Of a stretch of DNA of 64,000 nt, positions 1 through 9,158 are shown one piece after another. Under the pieces are notes generated by a model. The model had not been told where the DNA came from, made no database searches, and saw nothing but the letters and a program-made list of their open reading frames with translations. Positions within the stretch are counted from its first letter, which is position 1, and each line of letters starts with the position of its first letter. The stretch is from the NCBI GenBank assembly GCA_046349155.1, contig JAXMCW010000001.1, positions 806,001-870,000 of the forward strand, given 5' to 3'. The stretch is from Alsobacter sp046349155. Lineage in GTDB: Bacteria > Pseudomonadota > Alphaproteobacteria > Rhizobiales > Beijerinckiaceae. The position numbers were made by a program, and so were the translations under genes.

Positions 1-651
1 TTCGCGGCGCAGCCCCGGCGAGGTCAGCCAGTTCTGTGCCGCCACGAGCGCGAGGTCCGCGACGATGGCGAGGAGGCTCACCGAGAGCGCGCCTGTGAGA
101 AGCTGCCGGATGTCGGTCTGCGAAATGCCGCGCGAGATGAAGGTTCCAAGCCCTCCCGCGCCGATGTAGGTCGCTATGGCGGCGATGGCGATGTTGAGCA
201 CCACGGCGTTCCTGATCCCCGAGACGATGGTCGGCAGCGCCAGCGGGATCTCGACCCGGTGCAGCCGGCCGAGCGTGCCCATGCCCATGCCCCTGGCGGC
301 CTCGCGGAGCGACGGGTCGATGTTCATGATGGCCGTGTAGGTGTTCCGGATGATGGGCAGCTGGGCGTAGAGGATCAGGGCGATCACGGCAGGCAGGTAG
401 CCGATGCCCTGGTGGATCAGCGACAGGACGGGGATCAGCATCCCGAACAAGGCGATGGAGGGGATCGTCATGATGATCGCGGCGACGTAGAGCACGCGAT
501 CGGCGACGGACCGGTTCTGCGTGATGGCGATGCCGATGGGCACGCCCGTGCAGATCGCCACGAACACCGAGACGCCCACGAGAGACACATGCTCGACCAT
601 CCGCTGTCCGATCAGCGGCAGGTTCGCCAGAATGAAGGCGACCGTATCCAC
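1..651 (-). CDS. Osmoprotectant (glycine betaine/choline-type) ABC transporter permease, partial
   Basis: The reading frame runs off the left edge, so the C-terminus is missing. The visible 217 codons give a hydrophobic permease of the OpuCB/ProW type. It has several membrane segments and the cytoplasmic EAA loop that docks on the ATPase (residues EAARGMGMG with downstream glycine pattern, encoded near 285-310). A GTG at 651 is the chosen start because GGAGG lies about six bases upstream; an ATG 17 codons further in is the alternative. In this family the permease works with an ATPase and a betaine- or choline-binding protein, which would lie outside the window. Betaine uptake would suit the demethylation genes nearby, but the substrate is inferred. 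Confidence 0.85.
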   Translation of the reverse strand, partial: MDTVAFILANLPLIGQRMVEHVSLVGVSVFVAICTGVPIGIAITQNRSVADRVLYVAAIIMTIPSIALFGMLIPVLSLIHQGIGYLPAVIALILYAQLPIIRNTYTAIMNIDPSLREAARGMGMGTLGRLHRVEIPLALPTIVSGIRNAVVLNIAIAAIATYIGAGGLGTFISRGISQTDIRQLLTGALSVSLLAIVADLALVAAQNWLTSPGLRRE

Positions 652-783
652 CCAGTCCTCCGATCGTCTGCGCGATCGATGCGATGCGAGTGTGGGCAGG
701 ATTCCCCACCAGCCGCGGTGGAGATGCGACAAGAATTGTCGGCTGCTCGACCCCGCCCGGGCTCCCGGTGCGGAGCCCTGCGT

Positions 784-1662
784 TCAGAGCGCGTCTGCCT
801 CGGCCTGGGCGAGGATCCAGCTCTTCACGGTGTTCACGACGCTGCCTTTCGAGAGCTGGCTCTCGAAGAGGTAGTACGTCCATGGGCTGGGGGCCCGCAC
901 GGGGAATGGCTCCACGAGCAGCCCGCGATTCAGGTATGTCTTGGCGAGGGAATAGGGCGTCGCCACGCAGCCTGCGCCGATGGCGGCAAGCTCCAGCGCG
1001 ATGTTGGAGGCGTTTGTCGTGACGCCCTTCTCGCCTTCTGAGATGTCGACGCCGAGCTTCTCGCCGATGCAGCGCCAATATTCCTGGCGTCCGTGCACGA
1101 AGATGCGGTCGACGCGGAGCACATCGGCCGGCTCGACAAGGGAGGGCAGCAGCTCCGGCGCGCAGAGCAGCATCAACTGGTCGTTCCACAGCGGCACTCC
1201 GCTCGGAGGCCGGTCGTCGAAGCGTCTCGTAGAGATCGTGATGTCGGCGATCTGCTCGCTCAGGTCCTCCCAGATCGTCCCGTGCAGCACGACCTCGATC
1301 GCGGGGTGCCGCTTGCGGAATGCCGCCATGCACCCGGCCAGCCAGTTCTCGGCCAGGCTCATCGGGCAGGAGATCACGACGGTCTTGTGCCGGGACGACG
1401 CGACGATGGCTTCGGTCGCGTGGTCGATCTGGTCGAGCGCCTGGCGCAATGTCGGCAGGAAGGCCTCGCCCATCTCGGTCAGCTTGAGGCTGCGCGGATA
1501 GCGGATGAAAAGCTTGCGGCCGAGATAGTGCTCCAGCGCCCTCACGTGGTTGCTCACCGCGGCCTGCGTGTAGCCCAGTTCGTTGGCCGCCAGCGTGAAG
1601 CTCAGGTGGCGGGCGGAGCACTCGAAGGAGCGGATGTGGTTGAGCGGAGGCGGGGGCTTCAT
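784..1662 (-). CDS. LysR-family transcriptional regulator (GcvA-like)
   Basis: The 292-residue protein has an N-terminal winged helix-turn-helix (about residues 1-65, with LSFTLAANELGYTQAAVSNH as the recognition region) and a C-terminal periplasmic-binding-type effector domain, the usual length for LysR proteins. The ATG at 1662 is preferred over an upstream in-frame TTG at 1686 because the family normally starts a few residues before PLNHIRSFE. It is transcribed divergently from the mmgE-sox operon, the standard arrangement for a LysR protein controlling its neighbour. It could also control the osmoprotectant permease downstream on the same strand. The effector is unknown. Confidence 0.9.
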   Translation of the reverse strand: MKPPPPLNHIRSFECSARHLSFTLAANELGYTQAAVSNHVRALEHYLGRKLFIRYPRSLKLTEMGEAFLPTLRQALDQIDHATEAIVASSRHKTVVISCPMSLAENWLAGCMAAFRKRHPAIEVVLHGTIWEDLSEQIADITISTRRFDDRPPSGVPLWNDQLMLLCAPELLPSLVEPADVLRVDRIFVHGRQEYWRCIGEKLGVDISEGEKGVTTNASNIALELAAIGAGCVATPYSLAKTYLNRGLLVEPFPVRAPSPWTYYLFESQLSKGSVVNTVKSWILAQAEADAL

Positions 1663-1755
1663 GCAGGATCGTCCAGCTTGCGGCAAGGGTAGGGCGAAGC
1701 CGGCCGGCGCCGCAACGCATTCTCAGCCATGACCTCGGATTTTTTGTACGATGGG

Positions 1756-1785
1756 CCTGATCTTCTCAGGTGAAGCGACCCTGAG
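1756..1785. promoter_or_regulatory. Candidate LysR binding region with repeated CCTGA half-sites
   Basis: The spacer between the divergent LysR and mmgE genes holds CCTGA, its inverse TCAGG (five-base gap), then CCTGA again, at 1756-1785. CTCAGG at 1765-1770 pairs with CCTGAG at 1780-1785. Repeated inverted half-sites in a divergent LysR spacer fit an operator, but the half-sites are short and the assignment is tentative. Confidence 0.35.
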
Positions 1786-1830
1786 GCCAAATTATTCCTA
1801 GTCGCATGCAGGAGTTCGAAGGGGGGCCGA

Positions 1831-3222
1831 GTGAGCGCGAGCCAAGCCCGGCGTGACCACCGCCGGCCGGTCGAGATCGCGGACTTTGTCCTGCGCCGGC
1901 GACCCGAGGACGTCCCCGCCGCGGCGTTGCGCGCCGCCGCGCTGCAGATGCTGGACACGACGGGCATCGCGATCGCTGCGACTCCCATGGAGGTCGGCCG
2001 CATCGCGCGGGATGGGGCGGCCATGCTCTACGGCGCGGCCGATCCCCGCATGGCCGCCCGCATGATGTTCGACGGGCGGCGCGTCAGCGTCGCCGGGGCC
2101 GCCTTCGCCCTCGCGTCGCAGACCGACAACCTCGACGGCCATGACGGCTACAGTCCCACGAAAGGGCACATCGGCGTCGCCGTCGTCCCGGCGCTTGCGG
2201 CGCTCGCCGAGCTGAGGCCGGACCTCAGCGGCCCGGAGGCCCTTGCCAGCCTGGTGGTGGGCTACGAGGTGGCCGGGCGCGCCGGCATCGCGCTGCACGC
2301 GACGGTCTCCGACTACCATACGTCCGGCGCCTGGAACTGCATCGGCGTCGCCGCCATGGGCGCACGGCTCATGGGGCTCGGCGACGAGCAGCTTCGCCAT
2401 GCGGTCGGCATCGCCGAGTATCACGGGCCGCGCAGCCAGATGATGCGCGAGATCGCCACTCCCACCATGCTGCATGACGGCTCGGGGATGGGCGCTCTGG
2501 TCGGCCTTTCCGCCGCTGTCCTGGCTGGCCAGGGCTTCGAAGGAGCGCCCGCCATCACGCTGGAGGCTCCGGAGGTCGCGCCGCACTGGGCCGATCTCGG
2601 CCGGTTCTGGCAGGTCGAGCACCAGTATATCAAGCCCTATCCGGTCTGCCGCTGGGCGCACGCCGCCATCGATGCGACACGCATGCTCTGCACGGCCCAT
2701 GGCCTCGGCGCGGACGACATCGCCCATGTGCGCGTCAACAGCTTCCAGCATGCCGCGGCGCTCTTCCCGGGCATGCCGGGGACGACCTCGCAGGCCCAGT
2801 ACAGCCTGCCCTTCGCCGTGGCGACGATGATCGTGCATGGCCGGATCGGGGTGGAGCACATCACCGGCGCGGGGCTGAACGACGCGGCCGTCGCGCAAGT
2901 CCTCGACCGCATCGAGGTGCGCGAGGCCGAGCGGCACAGCGCGCGCTTCCCGCTCGGGCGCTGGGCCGACGTGGTGATCACCACGCGAGACGGCCGGACG
3001 CTGGCCTCCGGCGACGTGCACGCGACGGGCGGGCCGGAGGCGCCGTTCACGCCGGCGGACATCGCCTCGAAATACATGGAGTTCGCCGCGCCCGTCCTCG
3101 GCGAAGCCCGGGCCGCCGCGATCCGCGAGCATATCCTCGGCCTGGCCGAACCGGGAAGCCGCTTCGCCGACCTCGCGGCGCTCCTCTACGACCCGCCGGG
3201 CGGCGGACGCCATGCCGCTTAG
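1831..3222 (+). CDS. MmgE/PrpD family protein
   Basis: The 463-residue protein starts at GTG and matches the MmgE/PrpD fold in length and pattern: an N-terminal helical region with the LDTTGIAIAA segment, a conserved TDNLDGHDGY motif near residues 98-107, then a second domain around residues 270-400 with the KPYPVCRWAH motif. Characterised relatives include 2-methylcitrate dehydratase, cis-aconitate decarboxylase and iminodisuccinate epimerase, so the fold acts on polycarboxylates. Its substrate here is unknown. It is the first gene of the apparent operon and its 3' end overlaps soxB by 11 bases, which suggests translational coupling. A link to the sarcosine oxidase reaction is not obvious from the sequence. 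Confidence 0.88.
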   Translation: MSASQARRDHRRPVEIADFVLRRRPEDVPAAALRAAALQMLDTTGIAIAATPMEVGRIARDGAAMLYGAADPRMAARMMFDGRRVSVAGAAFALASQTDNLDGHDGYSPTKGHIGVAVVPALAALAELRPDLSGPEALASLVVGYEVAGRAGIALHATVSDYHTSGAWNCIGVAAMGARLMGLGDEQLRHAVGIAEYHGPRSQMMREIATPTMLHDGSGMGALVGLSAAVLAGQGFEGAPAITLEAPEVAPHWADLGRFWQVEHQYIKPYPVCRWAHAAIDATRMLCTAHGLGADDIAHVRVNSFQHAAALFPGMPGTTSQAQYSLPFAVATMIVHGRIGVEHITGAGLNDAAVAQVLDRIEVREAERHSARFPLGRWADVVITTRDGRTLASGDVHATGGPEAPFTPADIASKYMEFAAPVLGEARAAAIREHILGLAEPGSRFADLAALLYDPPGGGRHAA

Positions 3223-4453
3223 GCTCCTGAAATACGGGCTTTCGCGAGACTACCCCGCCACCGGCGACATCCCGCTCACGCCCGCGCTCAGGCCATCCTA
3301 CGACGTGGTGATCGTCGGCGGCGGCGGACACGGCCTGGCCTGCGCCCACTACCTGTCCAAGGTGCACGGCGTCAGCAGCATCGCGGTGCTGGAGAAGGGC
3401 TATCTCGCCGGCGGAAACACCGCGCGCAACACGACCACCATCCGCTCCAACTACATCACCCCCGAGGGGATCGCCTTCTACAAGGAGGGCGTCGAGCTCT
3501 TCGCCACGCTGTCCCAGGAGCTGGACTTCAACGTCATGTTCTCCCAGCGGGGGCAGCTGACGCTCGCGCACACCGAGGCGACGCTGCGGGCGTTCCACCT
3601 GCGTGCCGAGGTCGGCAAGCACATGGGCACGCGGACGGAGGTGATCGACGCCAGGCTGGTGCGCGACCTCGTGCCGGGCCTCAACATGGACGAGGGCGGG
3701 CCGCGGGAGATCATCGGCGGCCTCTGGCACGCCGACGGCGGCACGGCGCGGCACGACGCCGTGGCCTGGGGCTTCGCCGCCCAGGCCTCGCGCCGCGGCG
3801 CGGAGATCCACCAGCGCACGCAGGTGACCGGCTTCGACATCGCGGGCGACCGTGTCGAGGCGGTCGTCACCGACCGCGGGCGCATTGCCTGCGGGGCCGT
3901 GCTGATCGCGGCCGGCGGCATGAACTACGACGTCGCGATGATGGCGGGCGTCGAACTCCCGATCCGCTGCTTTCCGCTGCAGGCCATGGTGACGCAGCCG
4001 CTGAAGCCGTGGCTCCACACGCTCGTCTCCTCCGTCTCGCTGCACACCTACCTCGTGCAGTCCTCGCGCGGAGAGATCGTCATCGGCGGGGGCTCCGACC
4101 CCTACCAGCTCTATTCCACCCGCTCGACGCTCGACATGAAGGAGCACCTGGCGGCCGGGGCCGTGCACCTGTTCCCCTTCCTGCAGGGGGTGAAGGTGCT
4201 GCGGCAATGGGCGGGGATCACCGACATGACGCCCGACTACAGCCCCATCATGGGCGCGAGCCCGCTCGCCAACCTCTGGCTCGACTGCGGCTGGGGCACC
4301 TGGGGGTTCAAGGCGACGGCCGTCGCCGGAAAGCGGATGGCCGAGACCATCGCCAATGGCCGCGTCCCCGACATCCTCGAGCCCTTCCGGCTGGAGCGCT
4401 TCGAGACCTTCGACCTGCTCAACGAGATGGGCGCCACGGCAGCCAGCCATTGA
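3212..4453 (+). CDS. soxB: Sarcosine oxidase, beta subunit
   Basis: The 413-residue protein is the FAD/FMN-carrying catalytic subunit of the heterotetrameric sarcosine oxidase. It oxidatively demethylates sarcosine to glycine and passes the one-carbon unit to folate. A Rossmann dinucleotide motif, VVIVGGGGHG, sits near residues 32-41. His181 in the ARHDAVAW motif aligns with the histidine that covalently carries FMN in characterised enzymes. The length is typical. It is followed by soxD, soxA and soxG in the order usual for proteobacterial sox operons. The family is secure; whether the substrate is sarcosine itself or another N-methylamine is open, given the altered SoxD next door. Confidence 0.95.
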   Translation: MPLRLLKYGLSRDYPATGDIPLTPALRPSYDVVIVGGGGHGLACAHYLSKVHGVSSIAVLEKGYLAGGNTARNTTTIRSNYITPEGIAFYKEGVELFATLSQELDFNVMFSQRGQLTLAHTEATLRAFHLRAEVGKHMGTRTEVIDARLVRDLVPGLNMDEGGPREIIGGLWHADGGTARHDAVAWGFAAQASRRGAEIHQRTQVTGFDIAGDRVEAVVTDRGRIACGAVLIAAGGMNYDVAMMAGVELPIRCFPLQAMVTQPLKPWLHTLVSSVSLHTYLVQSSRGEIVIGGGSDPYQLYSTRSTLDMKEHLAAGAVHLFPFLQGVKVLRQWAGITDMTPDYSPIMGASPLANLWLDCGWGTWGFKATAVAGKRMAETIANGRVPDILEPFRLERFETFDLLNEMGATAASH

Positions 4454-4471
4454 TGGCGAGCGATTGAACGC

Positions 4472-4735
4472 ATGAAGATCCTGACTTGCCCCGTGAATGG
4501 CGCGCGCAACATCGACGAGTTCCAGTGCCTGGGCCCGGTGCGCGACATGCCCGACCCGGACGCGACGCAAGACCGGGACTGGGCGCGTGCCCTGTTCAGG
4601 GCCGAGAACCGCCGAGGCGTCGTCACGGAATGGTGGCGGCACGTGCCGAGCAACATGTTCTTCCTGGCGGAGCGCGACATCGTGACCGACGAGGTCGTGC
4701 GCACCGTCCTGCCCTCGGGCGGCGCCAGGCCATGA
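4472..4735 (+). CDS. soxD: Sarcosine oxidase, delta subunit (zinc ligands partly lost)
   Basis: The 87-residue protein occupies the normal soxD position between soxB and soxA and keeps the family pattern of an N-terminal CP motif, an acidic-proline stretch near residue 28, the RGxxxEWW(R/Q)H segment and the ERDxxTxE(V/I) tail. Known SoxD proteins bind zinc through Cys-x2-Cys and His-x3-Cys. Here Cys6 and His57 remain, but the second Cys of each pair is Asn (Asn9 and Asn61). Zinc binding is therefore probably weakened or absent. The stop overlaps the soxA ATG by three bases. Confidence 0.93.
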   Translation: MKILTCPVNGARNIDEFQCLGPVRDMPDPDATQDRDWARALFRAENRRGVVTEWWRHVPSNMFFLAERDIVTDEVVRTVLPSGGARP

Positions 4736-7587
4736 CCCGCTTGCCGCCCCCCTTCGGCTCCCGCATCGACAGAAGCCGGCCCGTCCGGTTCACCTTCGAG
4801 GGGCGCGCCTACGAGGGTTTCGAGGGCGACTGCATCGCGAGCGCGCTGGCGGGCGCAGGACAGTGGCTGCTGTCGCGGTCCTTCAAGTATCACCGGCCGC
4901 GCGGCCTGATGAGCCTGGCCGGGGCGGAGGCCAACGCCCTGGTCCAGCTCCCGTCTGAGCCCAACGTGGCGGCGGACCTCGCCCCGGTGTCGGACGGCAT
5001 GGTCGTGACGGCGCAGAACGTGAACGGGTCGCTGGACAAGGACCGGGATGCGGTGCTCGACCGCCTCGGCCGCTTCCTGCCCGTCGGGTTCTACTACCGC
5101 ACCTTCATGGGCCCCTCGCGGGACTCCTGGCTGAAGCTCTGGGAACCGCTGATCCGCCGCAAGGCGGGGCTGGGCGTGGTCGACCTCTCCGCGCGGTCGG
5201 TCGAAGCCGACCAGGTGAACCTGCATTGCGACGTGCTCGTCGTGGGCGCGGGAGCGGCCGGCCTCGCCGCCGCCGTCGCGGCGGCGGAGGGTGGCGCGGA
5301 CGTCGTGCTCTGCGACGAGAGCCCTGAACTCGGCGGCTGGCTGACCTACGGACGAGGCGGCGCGGATCGACTCGCGGACCTTGCCGGCCGGGCCCGCGCG
5401 GCGCGGGGCCTTCGCATCCTGACGGGGGCGACCTGCAACGGCTGGTTCGAGGATAACTGGCTTCCCCTGGTGCAGGGACAAACGCTCTTCCGGGCGCGCG
5501 CCCGTCAGGTGGTGCTGGCGACAGGCGCGATCGAGCAGCCGGCGATCTTCCGCAACAACGACCTGCCGGGGATCATGACGGCCGGGGCGGCCCAGCGCCT
5601 CTTGCGGCACTATGGCGTGCGTCCCGCCCGCAGGGCGGTGGTCCTGTCCGCCCAGGCCGAAGGCCTGGAGGTCGCGCTGGACCTGCTCGACGCGGGCGTC
5701 GAGGTCGCCGCGGTCGTGGCGCCCACGCCTGAAGGCGCGACAGGTCCGCTTGCAGAGACGCTCGCCGGGCGCGGCGTGCCCATCTTGCGGGACACGGCGG
5801 TCGCGCAGGCGGCCGGCACGAGCGGAAACCGGCACCTCGCGCAGGTGGACGTGGGCGGGCGCTGGATCGCGTGCGACGGACTGGTGGTCGCCGCCGGCCT
5901 GATGCCCTCCTGGCAGCTGCCGTGCCAGGCCGGCGCACGCCTCGTCGCGGACGAGGAGGCAGGTCGCGTCGGACTGTCCCTGGCGGAGGGCTCCGTCCAC
6001 CTCGCGGGCGCCGTAGCCGGTGCATGGGGCGTCGAGGCGGCGGTCGAGGACGGCCGACGGGCAGGACAAGCGGCGTTGCAGCGGCTCGGCCTCGCGGATG
6101 CGGCCGAAACCGCGGTTTCACCCTCTGCAGGACTCCCCTTCTGGCGGCAGCCTGTCCTGCCGCACCCAGACGGGCGGGACTTCGTCGATTTCGACGAGGA
6201 CCTGCAGGTCAAGGACCTCTGGAACGCCGTCCGCGAGGGCTATCGCGAGATCGAGCTCGTGAAGCGCTTCACCACCGTGGGCATGGGGCCCAGCCAAGGC
6301 CGGCATTCCGCGCTCGCCGCGGCGCGGGTCGTAGCGGCCGCCACCGGGCGAAGCGTGGGCGAGGTCGGTATCACCACGGCCCGTCCGCCGACCGGGCCGG
6401 AGCCGCTGGGCTTGCTGGCCGGCCATCACGAGCCGCCGGAGAGGCGCACGGCGCTGCACGCGCGCCACCTCGCGCTCGGTGCGCGCATGAAGCCGGTGGG
6501 CGCCTGGTGGCGGCCTTCCTTTTACGGCACGGACAGCGAGGCGGCTCGCCGGGTCGCCGAGGAAACGGCGGCCGTGCGGAACGGCGTCGGCCTGCTCGAC
6601 GTCTCTACGCTCGGCAAGCTGGAGGTGAGAGGACGCGATGCCGGCCTGTTCCTCGACAGGCTCTACACGATGGCCCATGCCGGCCAGCCGGTCGGGCGCG
6701 TGCGCTACTGCCTGATGCTCAACGAGATGGGCACGGTCATCGACGACGGCGTGGCGTACCGCCTCGCGGAGGACCGCTTCTACGTCACCTCCACCACGGG
6801 CGCGGTGGCCCGCGTGCAGGCCGACATGCTGTTCTGGAACGCGCAGTGGCGACTCGAGGTGGACGTGCTCAATCTCACGGCCGCCTTCTCCGGGCTGAAC
6901 GTGACGGGGCCGGCAGCCCGCGATCTCCTCCAGCGCCTGGAGGGCACGATCGACTTTTCGCGGGAGGCCTTCCCCTATCTCGCCGGCCGGGAAGGCCGGC
7001 TCGCGGGCGCTCCGGTCCGCGCCATGCGCATCGGCTTCACGGGGGAACTGAGCTACGAGCTCCACTGCCCCGCCAGCGCCGCGCCGGCGCTCTGGGACGC
7101 GGTGATGACGGCGGGCGGGGACTTCGGCCTGCGGCCATACGGCCTGGAGGCCTCGCGAATCCTGAGGCTCGAAAAGGGTCATATCCTGATCGGGCAGGAC
7201 ACGGACGCGCTCACCACGCCGGAGGAGCTCGGCATGGGCTGGGCGGTCTCCCGCAAGAAGCCCTTCTTCGTCGGAAAGCGCTCCATCGAGGCGCGCATGC
7301 GGCTCGGCTTGAAGCGCAGGCTCGCAGGGCTCACCTTCGCTCCGGGCACGGCCGGCGCCGTGGGGGAAAGTTGCCTCGTGATGCGGAACGGCGCGCCCGT
7401 CGGCCACGTCACGTCCTTCGTCCATTCCCCGACCCTCGGGAGCCCCATCGCGCTCGCCTTCATCCATCCCGATGACGCCCGCGAAGGGTCACCGGTGCTC
7501 GTGAAGGATCGGGGTGGCGCGCTCGTGGAGGGCCGGGTCGCGGGGCACGCCTTCTTCGATCCCGCCAACGCCAGGCAGGAGATGTAG
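4732..7587 (+). CDS. soxA: Sarcosine oxidase, alpha subunit
   Basis: The 951-residue alpha subunit starts at the ATG overlapping the soxD stop; the longer upstream frame is only the soxD region read out of phase. Domains in order: an N-terminal ferredoxin-like fold (about residues 10-100) without iron-sulfur cysteines, a dinucleotide-binding domain with DVLVVGAGAAGLAAA near residue 167 that holds NAD+ in known enzymes, and a C-terminal GcvT/aminomethyltransferase-like folate domain from about residue 565 to the end, with GELSYELH near residue 768. The length matches the family at about 950-1000 residues. In the tetramer this subunit channels the methylene group to tetrahydrofolate. Confidence 0.95.
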   Translation: MTRLPPPFGSRIDRSRPVRFTFEGRAYEGFEGDCIASALAGAGQWLLSRSFKYHRPRGLMSLAGAEANALVQLPSEPNVAADLAPVSDGMVVTAQNVNGSLDKDRDAVLDRLGRFLPVGFYYRTFMGPSRDSWLKLWEPLIRRKAGLGVVDLSARSVEADQVNLHCDVLVVGAGAAGLAAAVAAAEGGADVVLCDESPELGGWLTYGRGGADRLADLAGRARAARGLRILTGATCNGWFEDNWLPLVQGQTLFRARARQVVLATGAIEQPAIFRNNDLPGIMTAGAAQRLLRHYGVRPARRAVVLSAQAEGLEVALDLLDAGVEVAAVVAPTPEGATGPLAETLAGRGVPILRDTAVAQAAGTSGNRHLAQVDVGGRWIACDGLVVAAGLMPSWQLPCQAGARLVADEEAGRVGLSLAEGSVHLAGAVAGAWGVEAAVEDGRRAGQAALQRLGLADAAETAVSPSAGLPFWRQPVLPHPDGRDFVDFDEDLQVKDLWNAVREGYREIELVKRFTTVGMGPSQGRHSALAAARVVAAATGRSVGEVGITTARPPTGPEPLGLLAGHHEPPERRTALHARHLALGARMKPVGAWWRPSFYGTDSEAARRVAEETAAVRNGVGLLDVSTLGKLEVRGRDAGLFLDRLYTMAHAGQPVGRVRYCLMLNEMGTVIDDGVAYRLAEDRFYVTSTTGAVARVQADMLFWNAQWRLEVDVLNLTAAFSGLNVTGPAARDLLQRLEGTIDFSREAFPYLAGREGRLAGAPVRAMRIGFTGELSYELHCPASAAPALWDAVMTAGGDFGLRPYGLEASRILRLEKGHILIGQDTDALTTPEELGMGWAVSRKKPFFVGKRSIEARMRLGLKRRLAGLTFAPGTAGAVGESCLVMRNGAPVGHVTSFVHSPTLGSPIALAFIHPDDAREGSPVLVKDRGGALVEGRVAGHAFFDPANARQEM

Positions 7588-7588
7588 C

Positions 7589-8179
7589 GTGAGCGCGACG
7601 GCCGGCCGCACCTTTCCCCTCTCGCCCGGCGGCGCGGCCGAAGGATGCGTGCCTCCCGTCGGCTCTGTCGAGCTCGTCGACCTCACCGCGACGCCGCGCT
7701 TCGGCCTGAAGGGTCCCGGAAGCGCGGCCTGGCTGGCCGTCCAGGGCCTTGTGTTGCCGGACGTCAACCGGGTCGCGGACCTCCCACGCGCGCGCCTGCT
7801 TCGGCTGGGTGGCGAGGACTTCCTCGTCGCTGGGGAGGGCTGCGAGGCCCTGGCCGGCCTCTGGCATGCGGCGGAGGGCCCGAAGGGCTACTGGTCCTGG
7901 CGGGAGGAGGGCTGGGCCTGGATGCGGCTCGCCGGTCCCCTGGCCGGCGAGGCCATGGCGCGGCTCTGCGCGGTCGACCTGCGCGACGGGAAGGCCGCGG
8001 CAGACGCGGTCGTCCAGACGCGGGTCGCGCAGCTCGACGCGGTTGTGGTGCGAGACGGCCGGGCCTTCGACCTGTTCTTCGACATCGCCTCGACGGCGTT
8101 CTTGGTCCGCGCCGTCCGCCACGCGGCCGAGCGCGCGGCGCATGCGGCCGGCCCGCGCGAGACGGAGGGCCGATCGTGA
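7589..8179 (+). CDS. soxG: Sarcosine oxidase, gamma subunit
   Basis: The GTG at 7589, one base after the soxA stop, gives a 196-residue protein of typical gamma-subunit length. Conservation in this family is low, but the pattern (LTATPRFGLKGPGSAAWL early, then GEDFLV, then an RLAGP/DLR region) and the position directly after soxA identify it. The gamma subunit packs against the alpha-subunit folate domain and has no known active site of its own. Its stop overlaps the GTG start of the next gene (GTGA), so the two are probably translationally coupled. Confidence 0.88.
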   Translation: MSATAGRTFPLSPGGAAEGCVPPVGSVELVDLTATPRFGLKGPGSAAWLAVQGLVLPDVNRVADLPRARLLRLGGEDFLVAGEGCEALAGLWHAAEGPKGYWSWREEGWAWMRLAGPLAGEAMARLCAVDLRDGKAAADAVVQTRVAQLDAVVVRDGRAFDLFFDIASTAFLVRAVRHAAERAAHAAGPRETEGRS

Positions 8180-9144
8180 CGCGCTCCCCCGCGGTGCTCG
8201 TTCATTCCGACCGCCCCGACGCTGTGCTGGCGGTGATCGGCGAGGCGCATCCCGACCTCCGGCTCGAGGCCTGCACGGACTATGCGGGCCTTCCGGCGGC
8301 CCTCGCCCGCAGCGGAGCCGAGGTCGTCTACACCGTGCGCTTCGCGGGGACGCCGGGCTTTCCGCGGGCGGCGCTGGTCGAATCTCCGACGGTCCGCTGG
8401 GCGTCGGTGGGCGGGTCCGGCACGGACCATCTCCAGCCCTGGGACGCCACGCGCGTCACCGTCACCAACGCGGCCGGGGTGGCGGCGGGGATGATGGCCG
8501 AGTATGCGCTCGGCACGATCCTCAGCTTCACCCTGGGCCTGCGCCAGTTCGCGCAGCGCCAGCGCGAGCGGGCCTGGAGCGCCGCGCGCGTGGAGCCCGT
8601 GGAAGGCAAGACGCTTCTCGTCCTCGGGCTGGGTCACACCGGCGAGGCGCTGGCTTCGCGCGCCAAGGCGCTCGGCATGACCGTGCTCGGCGTGCGCGCC
8701 CGGCCGAGGCCGACCCCGCATGTGGACGAGGTCCACGGCATCGAGGCGCTGCCCGGCCACTGGGGGCGCGCCGACGCGATCGTCTGCTGCGTGCCGCTCC
8801 TGCCCACGACGCGGGGGCTCGTCGGCCAGGCCGCCTTCTCCGCGATGAAGCCCGGCGTCGTGCTGGTGGACGTGTCGCGCGGCGGCGTCGTCGAGGAGAA
8901 AGCCTTGCTTGCGGCGCTCGATTCCGGGCGCATCAAGGGCGCGGCGCTCGACGTCTTCGCCACCGAGCCGCTCCCGCGCGACCATGCCCTCTGGGCCCAT
9001 GAGGCCGTGATCGTCACGCCCCATTGCTCCTCCGTCTATGACGGGTGGGAGGAGAAGTCTGCGCGCATGTTCGCCGAGAACCTCGCGCGCTACCGCGAGG
9101 GCCTGCCCCTGCGCAACGTGGTCGATCCCGTGCGCGGCTACTGA
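8176..9144 (+). CDS. D-isomer-specific 2-hydroxyacid dehydrogenase
   Basis: The 322-residue protein starts at a GTG overlapping the soxG stop. It has the NAD(P)-binding motif GLGHTG near residue 152 and the three catalytic residues of the family: Arg in VDVSRGG, Glu in ATEPLP and His in TPHCSS. It should reduce a 2-oxoacid or oxidise a D-2-hydroxyacid in the cytoplasm. Subfamily members include glyoxylate/hydroxypyruvate reductases. Glyoxylate can arise when oxidases attack glycine-type substrates, so a glyoxylate-reducing role next to sarcosine oxidase is possible but inferred. Confidence 0.92.
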   Translation: MTRSPAVLVHSDRPDAVLAVIGEAHPDLRLEACTDYAGLPAALARSGAEVVYTVRFAGTPGFPRAALVESPTVRWASVGGSGTDHLQPWDATRVTVTNAAGVAAGMMAEYALGTILSFTLGLRQFAQRQRERAWSAARVEPVEGKTLLVLGLGHTGEALASRAKALGMTVLGVRARPRPTPHVDEVHGIEALPGHWGRADAIVCCVPLLPTTRGLVGQAAFSAMKPGVVLVDVSRGGVVEEKALLAALDSGRIKGAALDVFATEPLPRDHALWAHEAVIVTPHCSSVYDGWEEKSARMFAENLARYREGLPLRNVVDPVRGY

Positions 9145-9158
9145 GAGGAGACGACGCC

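Noticed and set aside
4237..6069. A 610-codon minus-strand open frame opposite soxB, soxD and soxA
   Set aside because: Antisense to three secure sox genes, low-complexity composition and no ribosome binding site.
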